From Brevibacillus reuszeri (GTDB taxonomy: Bacteria > Bacillota > Bacilli > Brevibacillales > Brevibacillaceae): 64,000 nucleotides of DNA. Under the pieces are notes generated by a model. That model saw nothing but the letters and a program-made list of their open reading frames with translations, did no database searches and was not told where the DNA came from. The stretch lies in assembly GCF_002897295.1 (NCBI RefSeq), contig NZ_BEXF01000002.1, positions 1-64,000 of the forward strand, read 5' to 3'. Shown piece after piece: positions 1 through 7,758 of the stretch (positions are counted from its first letter, which is position 1; every line of letters starts with the position of its first letter). The translations under genes and the position numbers were made by a program.

Positions 1-75
1 AGCAGCATGAGTCTCTTTACCATACAAATAGCGAAGAACTGCTGATAATTTATCTTTTGCAGTAAACTTAGACAA
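1..75 (-). CDS. IS3-family transposase OrfA, N-terminal fragment (cut by window edge)
   Basis: Only the first 25 residues are visible. They begin MSKFTAKDKLSAVL and continue through RYLYGKETHAA, which resembles the N-terminal helix-turn-helix of IS3-group OrfA proteins. The start is TTG at 75-73, preceded by GGAGGTGCAG within the inverted-repeat region. OrfA binds the element ends and in this family is normally fused to the DDE catalytic OrfB by -1 frameshifting. Whether this copy is intact cannot be judged. Confidence 0.65.
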   Translation of the reverse strand, partial: MSKFTAKDKLSAVLRYLYGKETHAA

Positions 76-127
76 AAAAACTGCACCTCCAACTGTTAGG
101 TGTGTCTAACAATTGGGGTGCAATTCA
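1..127 (-). mobile_element. Left end of an IS3-family insertion sequence (continues beyond the window)
   Basis: On the minus strand the terminal sequence TGAATTGCACCCC begins at 127, followed by a strong hairpin (arms 87-96 and 101-110, CAACTGTTAG against CTAACAATTG, with a further TGCACC/GGTGCA pair outside), then a ribosome site and the start of an OrfA-like transposase gene. This order (end repeat, hairpin, orfA) is typical of IS3-family ends. The element runs off the left edge, so its other end and target duplication cannot be seen. The hairpin followed by a T run may also stop transcription arriving from the sigma/anti-sigma operon. Confidence 0.72.
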
Positions 128-143
128 TGTCAGGCTGCTTGTA

Positions 144-1220
144 TTATTGGATCGGCATCCAGCTTACTTTCCATATGCGCTTTTTGTTATGGATCATGCG
201 GTATCCTAATTTTTTTCGGTTATCTTTGAACTTTATCCAGACGATACCTTCCGTTTTATCGGTCCACTGGTACTCCAGGGTATCCGTTTGCTCCCGAAGC
301 ATTTGCACATGTCTCATGGTGTTTTCTGCACCGATCGGATCATTTTTCACGTCGCTTAAAAATTGTTCCAGAGTCGGCTTCTCGTATTCCTCATCCTGGA
401 TGTGCAAGGCGTATTGCATCTCGAGGTCTCCGTCTTGCTGCGCTCTTATATACATTTTCAGGATTTGTTCTATCGTCATATCGCGTAAAATCTCGTCATT
501 TTTCTTATCCATGTAGCTGAAATATATCTGTTCCTCTTCGGGAGTCAGGTCCAGTATCGATGGGGTCGGTTGCGATTCGAATATTCTGCTTTCCGAGACA
601 GTTCCGTTGCTGTTCATTTTGTATAAAAAAAGATCTTTCCCCTGTGGATAAATCAAAGAATACCAAAGGAGCTTTTTGTCCACCCAGCCAATATTTACGG
701 AAATGCCTGTGTCCCTATTTAGCAATCCTTCCTCGTCAATCATAATCATAGATTTCGGTGATGGCACATAGCCCATTTTGCTGAAAAGAGAGTACTCCCA
801 ATATTCATCTGCTCCATCATCCCCGCTCCCACCGTTTTCACTTGCTACATGGTCTGGTGTCGAGAGCAGCTCTGTTACTCGGTCCTGCGGCAGATCAATG
901 TGCAGCACGCTTTTCAATTCCTGTACTTTTTGCATAATCGCTTGGTCAGATGGAATAGCAACAGGTGGGACGGAGGTTGCCTGACCACCACCACCGACTG
1001 CTTCGTTTTGTTTGAAAAAAGGAGCAGCCCCGACAAAGAGCATGACAATGGCAACAGCCGCGCATACCGTGTAAGCGAGATAGGGACGTTTCTTGTTGCG
1101 ACTGGCATTCATTTTCTGGCGAATTCGCTGCTCCAGCTTCGTCGTATCTTGTATGTCACGCAGCAGCGTTTGGTCCGCTGTTTCTTTAAATTCCTCCAGC
1201 ATTTTCTCCAGCTTCACCAT
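144..1220 (-). CDS. Membrane-anchored anti-sigma factor (putative)
   Basis: A 358-residue protein with a charged cytoplasmic N terminus of about 45 residues, one transmembrane helix at about residues 47-67 (LAYTVCAAVAIVMLFVGAA) and a long extracytoplasmic C-terminal domain. No zinc-finger HxxxCxxC motif is visible at the N terminus, so it is not a typical ZAS anti-sigma factor. The role is inferred from topology and from coupling to the sigma-factor gene: its ATG lies within the last codons of that gene (7-base overlap). The outer domain could sense envelope stress, but no recognisable domain is seen. The stop codon is 17 bp from the insertion-sequence end, so the reading frame ends naturally even though the insertion is very close. 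Confidence 0.7.
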   Translation of the reverse strand: MVKLEKMLEEFKETADQTLLRDIQDTTKLEQRIRQKMNASRNKKRPYLAYTVCAAVAIVMLFVGAAPFFKQNEAVGGGGQATSVPPVAIPSDQAIMQKVQELKSVLHIDLPQDRVTELLSTPDHVASENGGSGDDGADEYWEYSLFSKMGYVPSPKSMIMIDEEGLLNRDTGISVNIGWVDKKLLWYSLIYPQGKDLFLYKMNSNGTVSESRIFESQPTPSILDLTPEEEQIYFSYMDKKNDEILRDMTIEQILKMYIRAQQDGDLEMQYALHIQDEEYEKPTLEQFLSDVKNDPIGAENTMRHVQMLREQTDTLEYQWTDKTEGIVWIKFKDNRKKLGYRMIHNKKRIWKVSWMPIQ

Positions 1221-1753
1221 GCTCCCTCCTTCTCCAGCCGTTCCTTCAGTTTTTGACGAGCGCGATGCAGCTTGGTGTATACCGCACCTGTCGAAATGCC
1301 CAGAATGTCTGCTACTTCTTCTGCGGACAGCTCTTCGTAGTAGTGAAGAATAATGAGCTGCCGATAACTGCTCGGCAATTCCATCACAATTCGCGCGAAA
1401 CGAATACGATGATCTGACTGAATCACAGCCGACTCGGTGCCCTCTACGATTCCTGCATCCACTTCCGGTTTATAAAACAAATTGCGAAAAGACCACGAGC
1501 GCACATGCTTCTTCGCTTCATTCACAGCAATTCGGTAGATCCAGGTCTGCATCGAGCTCTCCTCACGAAAGCTGCCCAAGTTTTTGTATGCTTTCAGGAA
1601 AACTTCCTGCGTGATATCTTCAGCGCTGCTCCGGTCTTTGACGATCAGATAGACGAGCCGAAAAACCTTTTTCAGATAGGCCTGCATCACTTCTTCAAAT
1701 AGCGCTTCCTTCGTTTTGTCCAACTGATTTTGTGCCAGTTCCAGCCCTCTCAC
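1214..1753 (-). CDS. ECF-type RNA polymerase sigma factor
   Basis: The 179-residue product has sigma-70 region 2 (YLIVKDRSSAEDITQEVFLKAY and TWIYRIAVNEAKKH, the -10 recognition part) and region 4 (LPSSYRQLIILHYYEELSAEEVADILGIS, then TGAVYTKLHRARQKL, the -35 helix-turn-helix), the size and plan of ECF factors. An open frame continues upstream to an ATG at 1855, but those codons run through the terminator of the preceding gene (1806-1848). I therefore prefer GTG at 1753, just behind GGAGGGG, although its spacing is short. It overlaps the anti-sigma gene, so the two are translated together and probably form an envelope-stress switch. Confidence 0.88.
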   Translation of the reverse strand: MRGLELAQNQLDKTKEALFEEVMQAYLKKVFRLVYLIVKDRSSAEDITQEVFLKAYKNLGSFREESSMQTWIYRIAVNEAKKHVRSWSFRNLFYKPEVDAGIVEGTESAVIQSDHRIRFARIVMELPSSYRQLIILHYYEELSAEEVADILGISTGAVYTKLHRARQKLKERLEKEGAW

Positions 1754-1805
1754 TCCCCTCCAATCTTTTTGATCCAGCAGCGCAGCATTTCTTACACTTT
1801 TTAAG

Positions 1806-1848
1806 CAAAGAAAAGAAAAATCCCTACCTTTGCGAAAACGGTAGGGAT
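1806..1848 (-). terminator. Rho-independent terminator after fadF
   Basis: A 9-bp stem (ATCCCTACC at 1820-1828 with GGTAGGGAT at 1840-1848) is followed on the minus strand by a T-rich run (TTTTTCTTTTCTTT). It lies just after the fadF stop and separates fadF from the sigma-factor operon. Confidence 0.85.
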
Positions 1849-1865
1849 CGAGCATACATACACAG

Positions 1866-3944
1866 TTAAATCGCGTCAGCCAAAATTTCCGCCACGTCGC
1901 GTGTTTTTACGTGATCTTCCTGCTCTTTGGTTTTGATTCCATCGTTCATCATCGTCAAGCAGTATGGGCACGCACTCGCGATCGCTGTCGGGTTGACCTC
2001 CAGAGCCTGCTCGGTGCGCGTCACGTTGACACGAGAGCCCTCATGCTCCTCCATCCACATAAGTCCGCCACCGGCACCACAGCACATGCTGTCACAGCCG
2101 CTGCGCTTCATTTCCACGACCTCTACCCCAGGAATGGCTTCCAGAATTACGCGTGGCTTGTCGTAGATTTCGTTGTAGCGTCCGAGATAGCAGGAGTCAT
2201 GGTACGTAATGCGCTCCTTCACTTCCTTGTTCGGCTTCAGACGGCCTTCCTTTACCCACTGTGCCAGCAGCTCAGAGTGATGATATACCTCAGCTGTTAG
2301 CCCGAATTCCGGATACTCGTTTTTGAACGTATTGTACGCATGCGGGTCACACGTCACAATCTTCTTAACCTCGTAGCCTTCGAACAGAGCGATGTTCTCT
2401 TGCGCCAGCTGCTGGAACAAGAATTCGTTTCCGATGCGTCGTGCTGTATCGCCGGAGTTCTTTTCTTCGTTGCCGAGAATGGCAAATTTGACACCTGCTT
2501 CGTGCATCAATTTGACGAAGGCTTGGGAGATTTTTTGACTACGCAGGTCAAAAGAGCCCATGGAGCCGACCCAGAACAAATACTCGAATTCTTCTGCTTG
2601 CTTGACCGTCGGCACTTCATATTGTCCGTTCAAGCCTTCAATCCATTTCGTACGGTCTTTGCGGTTAATTCCCCATGGATTGCCTTGGCGCTCGATATTG
2701 TTCAAGGCACGCTGTGCTTCTTGCGGCATGCTGCCTTCTGTCATGACCAGATAACGGCGCATGTCGATAATTTTGTCTACGTGCTCATTCATAACCGGGC
2801 ATTGGTCTTCACAGTTGCGACAGGTCGTACAAGCCCATAGCTCCTGCTCAGTGATGACATCCCCGATCAGGTTTTTATCATAAATCGTTGCAGTCGCACC
2901 CTCGGCAGTCGCAGCTACCTCAGAGGATTGGAAAGCGATCTGGTTTGCTGTTGTTTGTGCAAAAGCAAAGCTCGGCATCCACGGTGTACGCGAAGTAACT
3001 GCAGCGCCTTTTTCGGTCAGGTGATCGCGCATTTTCGTGATCAAATCCATCGGGGAAAGCATCTTTCCTGTTCCAGAAGCCGGGCACATATTCGTGCAAC
3101 GACCGCACTCCACACAAGCGTACAGGTCAATCAGCTGTGTTTGCGTAAAGTCCTCGATCTTGCCAACGCCAAACACCTCTTGCGTCTCATCCTCAAAATT
3201 AATGCTGGAGAGCTTGCCTGGCGGGTCGAGCTTTTTAAACCAGACGTTGACCGGGGCAAACAGCAAGTGAGCGTGCTTGGACTGCGGAACGTAAACAGCG
3301 AAGCCCAACAAAATAATCAGATGCAGCCACCAAAAAACGTAAAAGAGAGCAGCAGCGGCTGTCGTGCCTACGCCGAGCACTGCGAACAACATCGCAAATA
3401 AAGACGAAATCGGTGCAAAGCCAGAAGCTTCATGACCGAGCCAGATTTGCTCAAAAGCGAGAGAGAGAAGAACAGTCGCCATCAGAGAGGAGATGAGTAA
3501 AAGGACAATTCCTGATTTGAATCCCCGCTTCAGACGCCCCAGCTTTTCAATATAGCGGCGGTAAAACGCATAGCCAACTGCGGCAAGAATTAAAAATGTC
3601 GTGATTTCCTGCATGACACTGAAGTATTTGTGAGCGCTCCCAAATGGAAGCTCAAAGCCTTTTGAGAGTCCTTTGATGATCAGCTCGATTGCACCAAACT
3701 GTAAAAGGATAAAGCCATAAAACATGACGACGTGCATGACGCCGCTCTTTTTGTCTTTTAACAGCTTTTTGTGGAAAATGACGTTGTCCAGCATCAAATT
3801 GATACGTGCGCCAAAGTCATCCTTCACATCCGGCTTTTTCCCCAGCTTGATGAACAAGTACCGGCTGTACACAACATGTCCTGCCAAATACAGCCCGTAA
3901 GCCAGAACCAGGAAAAAAGCAATGAGATTAATTAGTGCCAGCAT
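1866..3944 (-). CDS. fadF: FadF-like membrane iron-sulfur oxidoreductase of fatty acid beta-oxidation
   Basis: A 692-residue protein. The first 230 residues hold about six membrane helices (NarI-like), then two 4Fe-4S motifs (CVECGRCTNMCP and CTTCRNCEDQCP), then two cysteine-rich CCG domains (HDSCYLGRYNE, CDSMCCGAGGG and ACPYC are visible), the plan of heterodisulfide-reductase-like quinone reductases. B. subtilis FadF has this architecture and is thought to carry electrons from acyl-CoA dehydrogenase/ETF into the quinone pool. The start chosen is ATG 3944, seven bases after GGGGGAG; an upstream in-frame ATG at 3962 precedes that ribosome site. A FadR-like operator upstream supports the assignment. 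The gene is not followed by acdA here, unlike in B. subtilis. Confidence 0.9.
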   Translation of the reverse strand: MLALINLIAFFLVLAYGLYLAGHVVYSRYLFIKLGKKPDVKDDFGARINLMLDNVIFHKKLLKDKKSGVMHVVMFYGFILLQFGAIELIIKGLSKGFELPFGSAHKYFSVMQEITTFLILAAVGYAFYRRYIEKLGRLKRGFKSGIVLLLISSLMATVLLSLAFEQIWLGHEASGFAPISSLFAMLFAVLGVGTTAAAALFYVFWWLHLIILLGFAVYVPQSKHAHLLFAPVNVWFKKLDPPGKLSSINFEDETQEVFGVGKIEDFTQTQLIDLYACVECGRCTNMCPASGTGKMLSPMDLITKMRDHLTEKGAAVTSRTPWMPSFAFAQTTANQIAFQSSEVAATAEGATATIYDKNLIGDVITEQELWACTTCRNCEDQCPVMNEHVDKIIDMRRYLVMTEGSMPQEAQRALNNIERQGNPWGINRKDRTKWIEGLNGQYEVPTVKQAEEFEYLFWVGSMGSFDLRSQKISQAFVKLMHEAGVKFAILGNEEKNSGDTARRIGNEFLFQQLAQENIALFEGYEVKKIVTCDPHAYNTFKNEYPEFGLTAEVYHHSELLAQWVKEGRLKPNKEVKERITYHDSCYLGRYNEIYDKPRVILEAIPGVEVVEMKRSGCDSMCCGAGGGLMWMEEHEGSRVNVTRTEQALEVNPTAIASACPYCLTMMNDGIKTKEQEDHVKTRDVAEILADAI

Positions 3945-3983
3945 CTTTCTTCTCCCCCTCATTGCGAGTTGTCTTTAGTAGTT

Positions 3984-3989
3984 ATCTTA
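3984..3989 (-). promoter_or_regulatory. Candidate extended -10 box of the fadF promoter
   Basis: On the minus strand TGATAAGAT carries an extended -10 (TG-N-TAAGAT). The predicted start point is near 3977, about 33 bases before the chosen fadF start codon. The FadR-like operator covers the -35 region. No good -35 hexamer is seen, consistent with an extended -10 promoter. Confidence 0.5.
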
Positions 3990-4008
3990 TCAGAATCGAG
4001 GATGAAAA

Positions 4009-4026
4009 TGAATGACTATTCAGTCT
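4009..4026. promoter_or_regulatory. FadR operator upstream of fadF
   Basis: TGAATGACTATTCAGTCT is close to the Bacillus FadR consensus (TGAATGA, a few bases, then TCATTCA) as I remember it. FadR is the TetR-family repressor released by long-chain acyl-CoA, and fadF belongs to its regulon in B. subtilis. The site lies about 32-49 bases upstream of the predicted start point, where binding would block RNA polymerase. Confidence 0.75.
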
Positions 4027-4050
4027 GTAAAACTTATTTATTTGAAAAAT

Positions 4051-4066
4051 GAAACAAAACTGAACG
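4051..4066. promoter_or_regulatory. Second TetR-type dyad upstream of fadF
   Basis: TGAACGATCGCTCA forms a near-perfect dyad (TGANCGATCGNTCA). The half-site differs from the FadR box but has the look of a TetR-family operator. It could be a second, weaker site for FadR or a site for another fatty-acid regulator. Confidence 0.4.
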
Positions 4067-4197
4067 ATCGCTCACTTTTACCGTAACTTGATATTATCAC
4101 ACAAAACTCTGATCAACCATCCTCAATCAAGAGTTGGAAAAATTCAGACAAGAATACCCAGGTCGCAGCCAGGCTACGTCATGACTTTTCATGGTGC

Positions 4198-4233
4198 AAA
4201 AAAGCAGCCACCACATGCGTGGCAGCTGCTTCA
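4198..4233 (-). terminator. Rho-independent terminator after kamA
   Basis: On the minus strand AGCAGCTGCCAC pairs imperfectly with GTGGTGGCTGCT and is followed by a run of six T. It lies directly after the kamA stop codon. Confidence 0.85.
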
Positions 4234-4238
4234 TCGTA

Positions 4239-5597
4239 TTATTTTCCAGATGCTTCTTTTGAAGCGGCATCTGTCTCTTCCTTTTTCGTTTTTTGCTCCA
4301 GACGAACGTCTGCCAAGGATTTAACCTTGGTTGCCTTGATCCGTTTGTTGCGTGGCAGATCAGTAGGCTCCAGATTGTCTGCTTCGTCCTGCATGAGAGC
4401 TGCGATACCGACTGCTTTTCCTTTTGCTGCTTTGCAGTATTCGCAGTTTTCCTCATCATGCTCATGATATTGCTTCGGCTCTGGATACGAGGTGATAACA
4501 CCCTCGAAGTTGCGCAGAACCACTTTATCCGACGCTTGGGAAATGATGTAGTTCGGGCTGACCGGAATTTTTCCGCCGCCGTGTGGAGCATCGACAACGA
4601 AAGTCGGTACTGCATAGCCAGAAGTATGGCCGCGCAGGTGTTCCATGATTTCGATCCCTTTGCTGACTGGAGCGCGGAAGTGACCGATACCCTCAGACAG
4701 GTCGCATTGGTAAATGTAGTATGGACGCACGCGGATTTTCACCAAATCCTGCACGAGCTTTTTCATCGTATTCGCGCAATCGTTGATACCAGCCAAAATA
4801 ACAGCCTGGTTTCCGAGCGGCACGCCAGCGTTTGCCAGCATTTCGCAAGCTTGCTTCGCTTCTGGTGTAATTTCTTTTGGATGGTTGAAGTGTGTATTGA
4901 GCCACACTGGATGATACTTTTTCAAGATGTTGCACAGATTTTCTGTAATGCGCTGCGGGAATACAACCGGTGCACGCGTACCGATACGGATAATTTCTAC
5001 GTGCGGGATGTCACGCAGGCTGCTGATGATGTATTCCAGGATGCGGTCGTTGATCAGCAGACCGTCGCCACCAGAGAGCAAAACGTCGCGCACTTCTGGT
5101 CTGCTGCGGATGTAATCGATACAGGCATCGAGCTGTTTCTTTGGCACACCCATGCCGATCTGACCGGAGAAGCGGCGGCGCGTGCAGTAGCGGCAATACA
5201 TGGAGCATTGGTTTGTCACCAGGAACAGGACACGGTCTGGATAGCGATGAGTCAGTCCAGGTACCGGTGAATCGGTATCTTCATGCAGCGGATCTTCCAT
5301 GTCGTATTTCGTACGAACCATTTCGGAGGACAAAGGTACAGACTGCATACGAACTGGATCAGTCGGATCGTCTGGGTCCATCAGGTTAGCGTAGTAAGGC
5401 GTAATATTCAAAGGAATGGTTTGCGTGGAAATGCGCACGCCCTCTTCCTCTTCCGGAGTCAGGTTAATTACCTGCTTCAGGTCATCAACCGTTTTGATGG
5501 TGTGGGTCAATTGCCACATCCAGTCATTCCATTGTTCATCCGTTACATCCTTCCAAAGCTCAACCGAGCGCCAATCACGTTTTGTTGCTACCGTCAT
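4239..5597 (-). CDS. kamA: L-lysine 2,3-aminomutase (radical SAM, PLP)
   Basis: A 452-residue enzyme closely resembling Bacillus KamA along its whole length. It has the radical-SAM cluster motif CSMYCRYC near residues 131-138, PLP-binding GGGK in the stretch APHGGGKIPVSPNY, and the family block PVPGLTHRYPDRVLFLVTNQ. It converts L-lysine to L-beta-lysine, used for lysine catabolism or as a compatible-solute precursor. The start chosen is ATG 5597, 11 bases after AGGAG; another in-frame ATG (5618) lies ahead of that site. The C-terminal 90 residues are acidic/basic tail with a CEYC pair. The gene stands alone instead of in the yod-type operon of B. subtilis, and has a consensus sigma-54 promoter 60-80 bases upstream. 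Confidence 0.95.
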   Translation of the reverse strand: MTVATKRDWRSVELWKDVTDEQWNDWMWQLTHTIKTVDDLKQVINLTPEEEEGVRISTQTIPLNITPYYANLMDPDDPTDPVRMQSVPLSSEMVRTKYDMEDPLHEDTDSPVPGLTHRYPDRVLFLVTNQCSMYCRYCTRRRFSGQIGMGVPKKQLDACIDYIRSRPEVRDVLLSGGDGLLINDRILEYIISSLRDIPHVEIIRIGTRAPVVFPQRITENLCNILKKYHPVWLNTHFNHPKEITPEAKQACEMLANAGVPLGNQAVILAGINDCANTMKKLVQDLVKIRVRPYYIYQCDLSEGIGHFRAPVSKGIEIMEHLRGHTSGYAVPTFVVDAPHGGGKIPVSPNYIISQASDKVVLRNFEGVITSYPEPKQYHEHDEENCEYCKAAKGKAVGIAALMQDEADNLEPTDLPRNKRIKATKVKSLADVRLEQKTKKEETDAASKEASGK

Positions 5598-5657
5598 CTG
5601 CGTCACATCTCCTCTCATCAGTAGTGAAGCTCATGCGTTTCACTCGCCAAGAAAGAG

Positions 5658-5675
5658 ATGCAAGGGTCGTGCCAA
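5658..5675 (-). promoter_or_regulatory. Sigma-54 (-24/-12) promoter of kamA
   Basis: The minus strand reads TTGGCACGACCCTTGCAT, an exact match to the SigL consensus TGGCAC-N5-TTGC. The predicted start point is near 5648, giving a leader of about 50 bases before kamA. The gene for a sigma-54 activator lies immediately upstream. Confidence 0.92.
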
Positions 5676-5750
5676 CCAAATCTAAAGATTTAGAAAATAA
5701 GGAATAGAGCGTTTTGTAAGCGTATCTTCCTCTTAGTCATCGATTTGTTC

Positions 5751-5766
5751 TGCCGAATTTTCGGCA
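5751..5766. promoter_or_regulatory. Palindromic upstream activating site for kamA
   Basis: TGCCGAATTTTCGGCA is a perfect dyad (7-bp arms around TT), centred about 110 bases upstream of the predicted kamA start point, a normal enhancer distance for sigma-54 activators. The same dyad with AT at the centre recurs at 7245-7260 in front of the regulator gene. A separate palindrome, TCTAAAGATTTAGA (5681-5694), lies between this site and the promoter. Confidence 0.72.
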
Positions 5767-5767
5767 T

Positions 5768-7198
5768 TCAACAGGGTGGAATCATCCGCTGTGACAGCTT
5801 GTATTGCAGTGTCTGCCTCGGGATGCCGAGCAGCTTTGCGGCGCGGAGCACATTGCCATCAGTCGCTTTCATGGCGCTGTTGATCATTCGTTCCTCTAGT
5901 TCCCGCATGATATCGGGCAAGGTTCGTCCATCGCTAGCCTCAAGCAAGGCAGATAAGTCCGTCATTGGTTGATCTTCAGACTCGCCTGTCATATTGCGGT
6001 CTAATACATGTGGCGGTAGATGCTCAAGCTCGATGGTATCTGCCTCTACCATATTCATCGCGGCTTCCACGACATGCTCCAGCTCGCGGACATTACCCGG
6101 CCAGTCGTAGCTTGCGAACAAGCGCGCTACCTCCTTGCTGGTCCCACACACATTCATACCGAATTGCCCGTTAAACTTCTCCAAAAAATGCCTCACTAAC
6201 AGGTCGATATCTTCTTTGCGCTCTCGCAAAGGCGGCAATTCAAAGGATACGACGTTAATCCGATAATACAGGTCAGTCCGCATCAAGCCTCGCTGAACAA
6301 GCATTTGCGGGGCTTCATTGACCGCAGCGATCACACGCACATCCACCCTCGTCGATTTACTGCCGCCGATCCGCCTGATTTGTCCATCCTGCAATACACG
6401 CAGCAGCTTTGCCTGCAAATCCAGCGGCATACTGTTTAGCTCATCTAAAAACAAGGTGCCGCCATCCGCCAATTCAAACAAACCCGGACGATCATCCGCT
6501 CCTGTAAAGCTCCCCTTGGTCGTACCGAACAGCAAGCTCTCCAAAAGTGAGGCAGGCAGCGCCGCACAGTTTTGTGCAATAAATGGCATCGTGCTGCGTG
6601 CAGAAGCATGGTGAATTGATTGAACGAATAGCTCTTTACCTGTTCCCGTTTCCCCGTAAATGAGGACAGGGGAGGTCGTACGTGCTGCGCGGCGTGCCCG
6701 TTCTTTCAAGTGCTTCATTTTTTCACTACTCGTTAAAATATCTTCAAAATGGAACGATACCTCATCCACCGTACGCTTCGTTCGCTTTGGTTTGCTGATT
6801 TTTGCCTGCAAATCCACCAATCGCTCCGACAGCGCTTTTAGCTTACCGATATCCTTGGCTACCTCGACCGCACCGACCAGTCTCTTTCCTACGCGCACCG
6901 GGAGTGTTGTATTGATCGTCTCTACACGCATGCCCTTCCAGTTTTTGTATACCTGTGTCTGGTTGTAAATGGATTCTCCGCTTTCAATCACTCGAAGTAA
7001 GGTGCTAGATTCACGATCCAAGGAAGGAAAAACCTCCAGAAGAGGCTTTCCCAACACTTCGTCTGACGTTAATCCGTCCAGCTTGGCTGCGACATGATTG
7101 TAAAAAATCGTTATCCCGTCAGCGTCGACCACATGAATTCCTTCGTCAATAGCCCCCAGTATCGCCTGTAACATTTCAACCGTATCTGACAACGGCAT
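5768..7198 (-). CDS. Sigma-54-dependent activator of the lysine aminomutase gene (PAS, AAA+, Fis-type HTH)
   Basis: A 476-residue protein in three parts: an N-terminal PAS sensor (about residues 5-110), an AAA+ central domain with Walker A GETGTGKE, the sigma-54 contact loop GSFTGA (a GAFTGA variant), Walker B GGTLFLDEL and the sensor motif, and a C-terminal Fis-type helix-turn-helix (GNVLRAAKLLGIPRQTLQYKL). Position upstream of kamA and the -24/-12 promoter make it the likely counterpart of KamR of Bacillus thuringiensis; the ligand is presumably lysine or a catabolite, which is inference. The start chosen is ATG 7198, ten bases after AGGAG; the upstream frame to 7279 runs through the palindrome at 7245-7260. 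Confidence 0.88.
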   Translation of the reverse strand: MPLSDTVEMLQAILGAIDEGIHVVDADGITIFYNHVAAKLDGLTSDEVLGKPLLEVFPSLDRESSTLLRVIESGESIYNQTQVYKNWKGMRVETINTTLPVRVGKRLVGAVEVAKDIGKLKALSERLVDLQAKISKPKRTKRTVDEVSFHFEDILTSSEKMKHLKERARRAARTTSPVLIYGETGTGKELFVQSIHHASARSTMPFIAQNCAALPASLLESLLFGTTKGSFTGADDRPGLFELADGGTLFLDELNSMPLDLQAKLLRVLQDGQIRRIGGSKSTRVDVRVIAAVNEAPQMLVQRGLMRTDLYYRINVVSFELPPLRERKEDIDLLVRHFLEKFNGQFGMNVCGTSKEVARLFASYDWPGNVRELEHVVEAAMNMVEADTIELEHLPPHVLDRNMTGESEDQPMTDLSALLEASDGRTLPDIMRELEERMINSAMKATDGNVLRAAKLLGIPRQTLQYKLSQRMIPPC

Positions 7199-7244
7199 CC
7201 CGGCATTCTCTCCTCTCATCCATGCTGCCAAAAAACCATCACTA

Positions 7245-7260
7245 TGCCGAATATTCGGCA
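7245..7260. promoter_or_regulatory. Second copy of the kamA-type palindrome, upstream of the regulator gene
   Basis: TGCCGAATATTCGGCA differs from the site at 5751-5766 only in its central two bases. It lies 47-62 bases before the preferred start of the regulator and suggests autoregulation. If translation began at 7279 instead, the palindrome would be coding (residues LPNIRH). Confidence 0.65.
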
Positions 7261-7287
7261 AACTCCACATTTTTATCAAAACATCCG

Positions 7288-7680
7288 CTATCTATATCGC
7301 CCAACCTGGATCGCTAGCATAACGGTATACATTAGATGCCCCAATACCCATATCAAAAAGGCAAGCCATGTCATCGGCGTATTGCTCAGCAAACTGAACG
7401 GCAAGAAGGCAACGGCAAAGCCAAGCATCCAAAAGCCAAGATATTTGAATGAACCTGCCCCCCGATCCCGCGGATAAAAGTGCATCAGAAAAAAGGCAAT
7501 GATGACACTAATCAGGAGATGAATCAACAGCTCTACAATAGATGGCAGGTTTTCCATGCCAGGTACATAGCTGACGTCGATTAGCACGGGAAACGTTTGT
7601 GTATCAAACAATCCGTCACCCAGCGCCAAGAACGCTGCCAATCCCAGACCCGCGATAAGTCCGTTTACGAGTATAAACAT
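7288..7680 (-). CDS. Small membrane protein, four helices, function unknown
   Basis: A 130-residue hydrophobic protein with four predicted membrane helices (about residues 3-20, 50-68, 80-100 and 105-125) and a conserved-looking HFYPRDRGAGS loop in the middle. I do not recognise the family with certainty; it resembles the small YagU/YkvS-like uncharacterised membrane proteins only in size and topology. The start chosen is ATG 7680, nine bases after GAAGGGGGA, in preference to ATG 7701. It lies upstream of, and in the same direction as, the sigma-54 activator, separated from it by about 90 bases containing the palindrome. Confidence 0.7.
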   Translation of the reverse strand: MFILVNGLIAGLGLAAFLALGDGLFDTQTFPVLIDVSYVPGMENLPSIVELLIHLLISVIIAFFLMHFYPRDRGAGSFKYLGFWMLGFAVAFLPFSLLSNTPMTWLAFLIWVLGHLMYTVMLAIQVGRYR

Positions 7681-7730
7681 CCGACAAAATCCCCCTTCCA
7701 CATCCAGCCGCGAGTACTCCTATTGTACGT

Positions 7731-7757
7731 GTAAAAAACCGCCCTTGCCAAGGGCGG
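7731..7757 (-). terminator. Rho-independent terminator after the DUF1934 gene
   Basis: A perfect 8-bp GC-rich stem (CCGCCCTT with AAGGGCGG) is followed on the minus strand by six T residues. It lies at the stop codon of the DUF1934 gene. Confidence 0.92.
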
Positions 7758-7758
7758 C

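Noticed and set aside
1754-1855. The N-terminal extension of the sigma factor from ATG 1855
   Set aside because: It runs through the intrinsic terminator of fadF and lacks a ribosome site, so a start at about 1753 is preferred.
5681-5694. TCTAAAGATTTAGA as the activator site for kamA
   Set aside because: It is a perfect palindrome but lies only a few bases upstream of the -24 box and has no copy near the regulator gene, unlike the TGCCGAA dyad.
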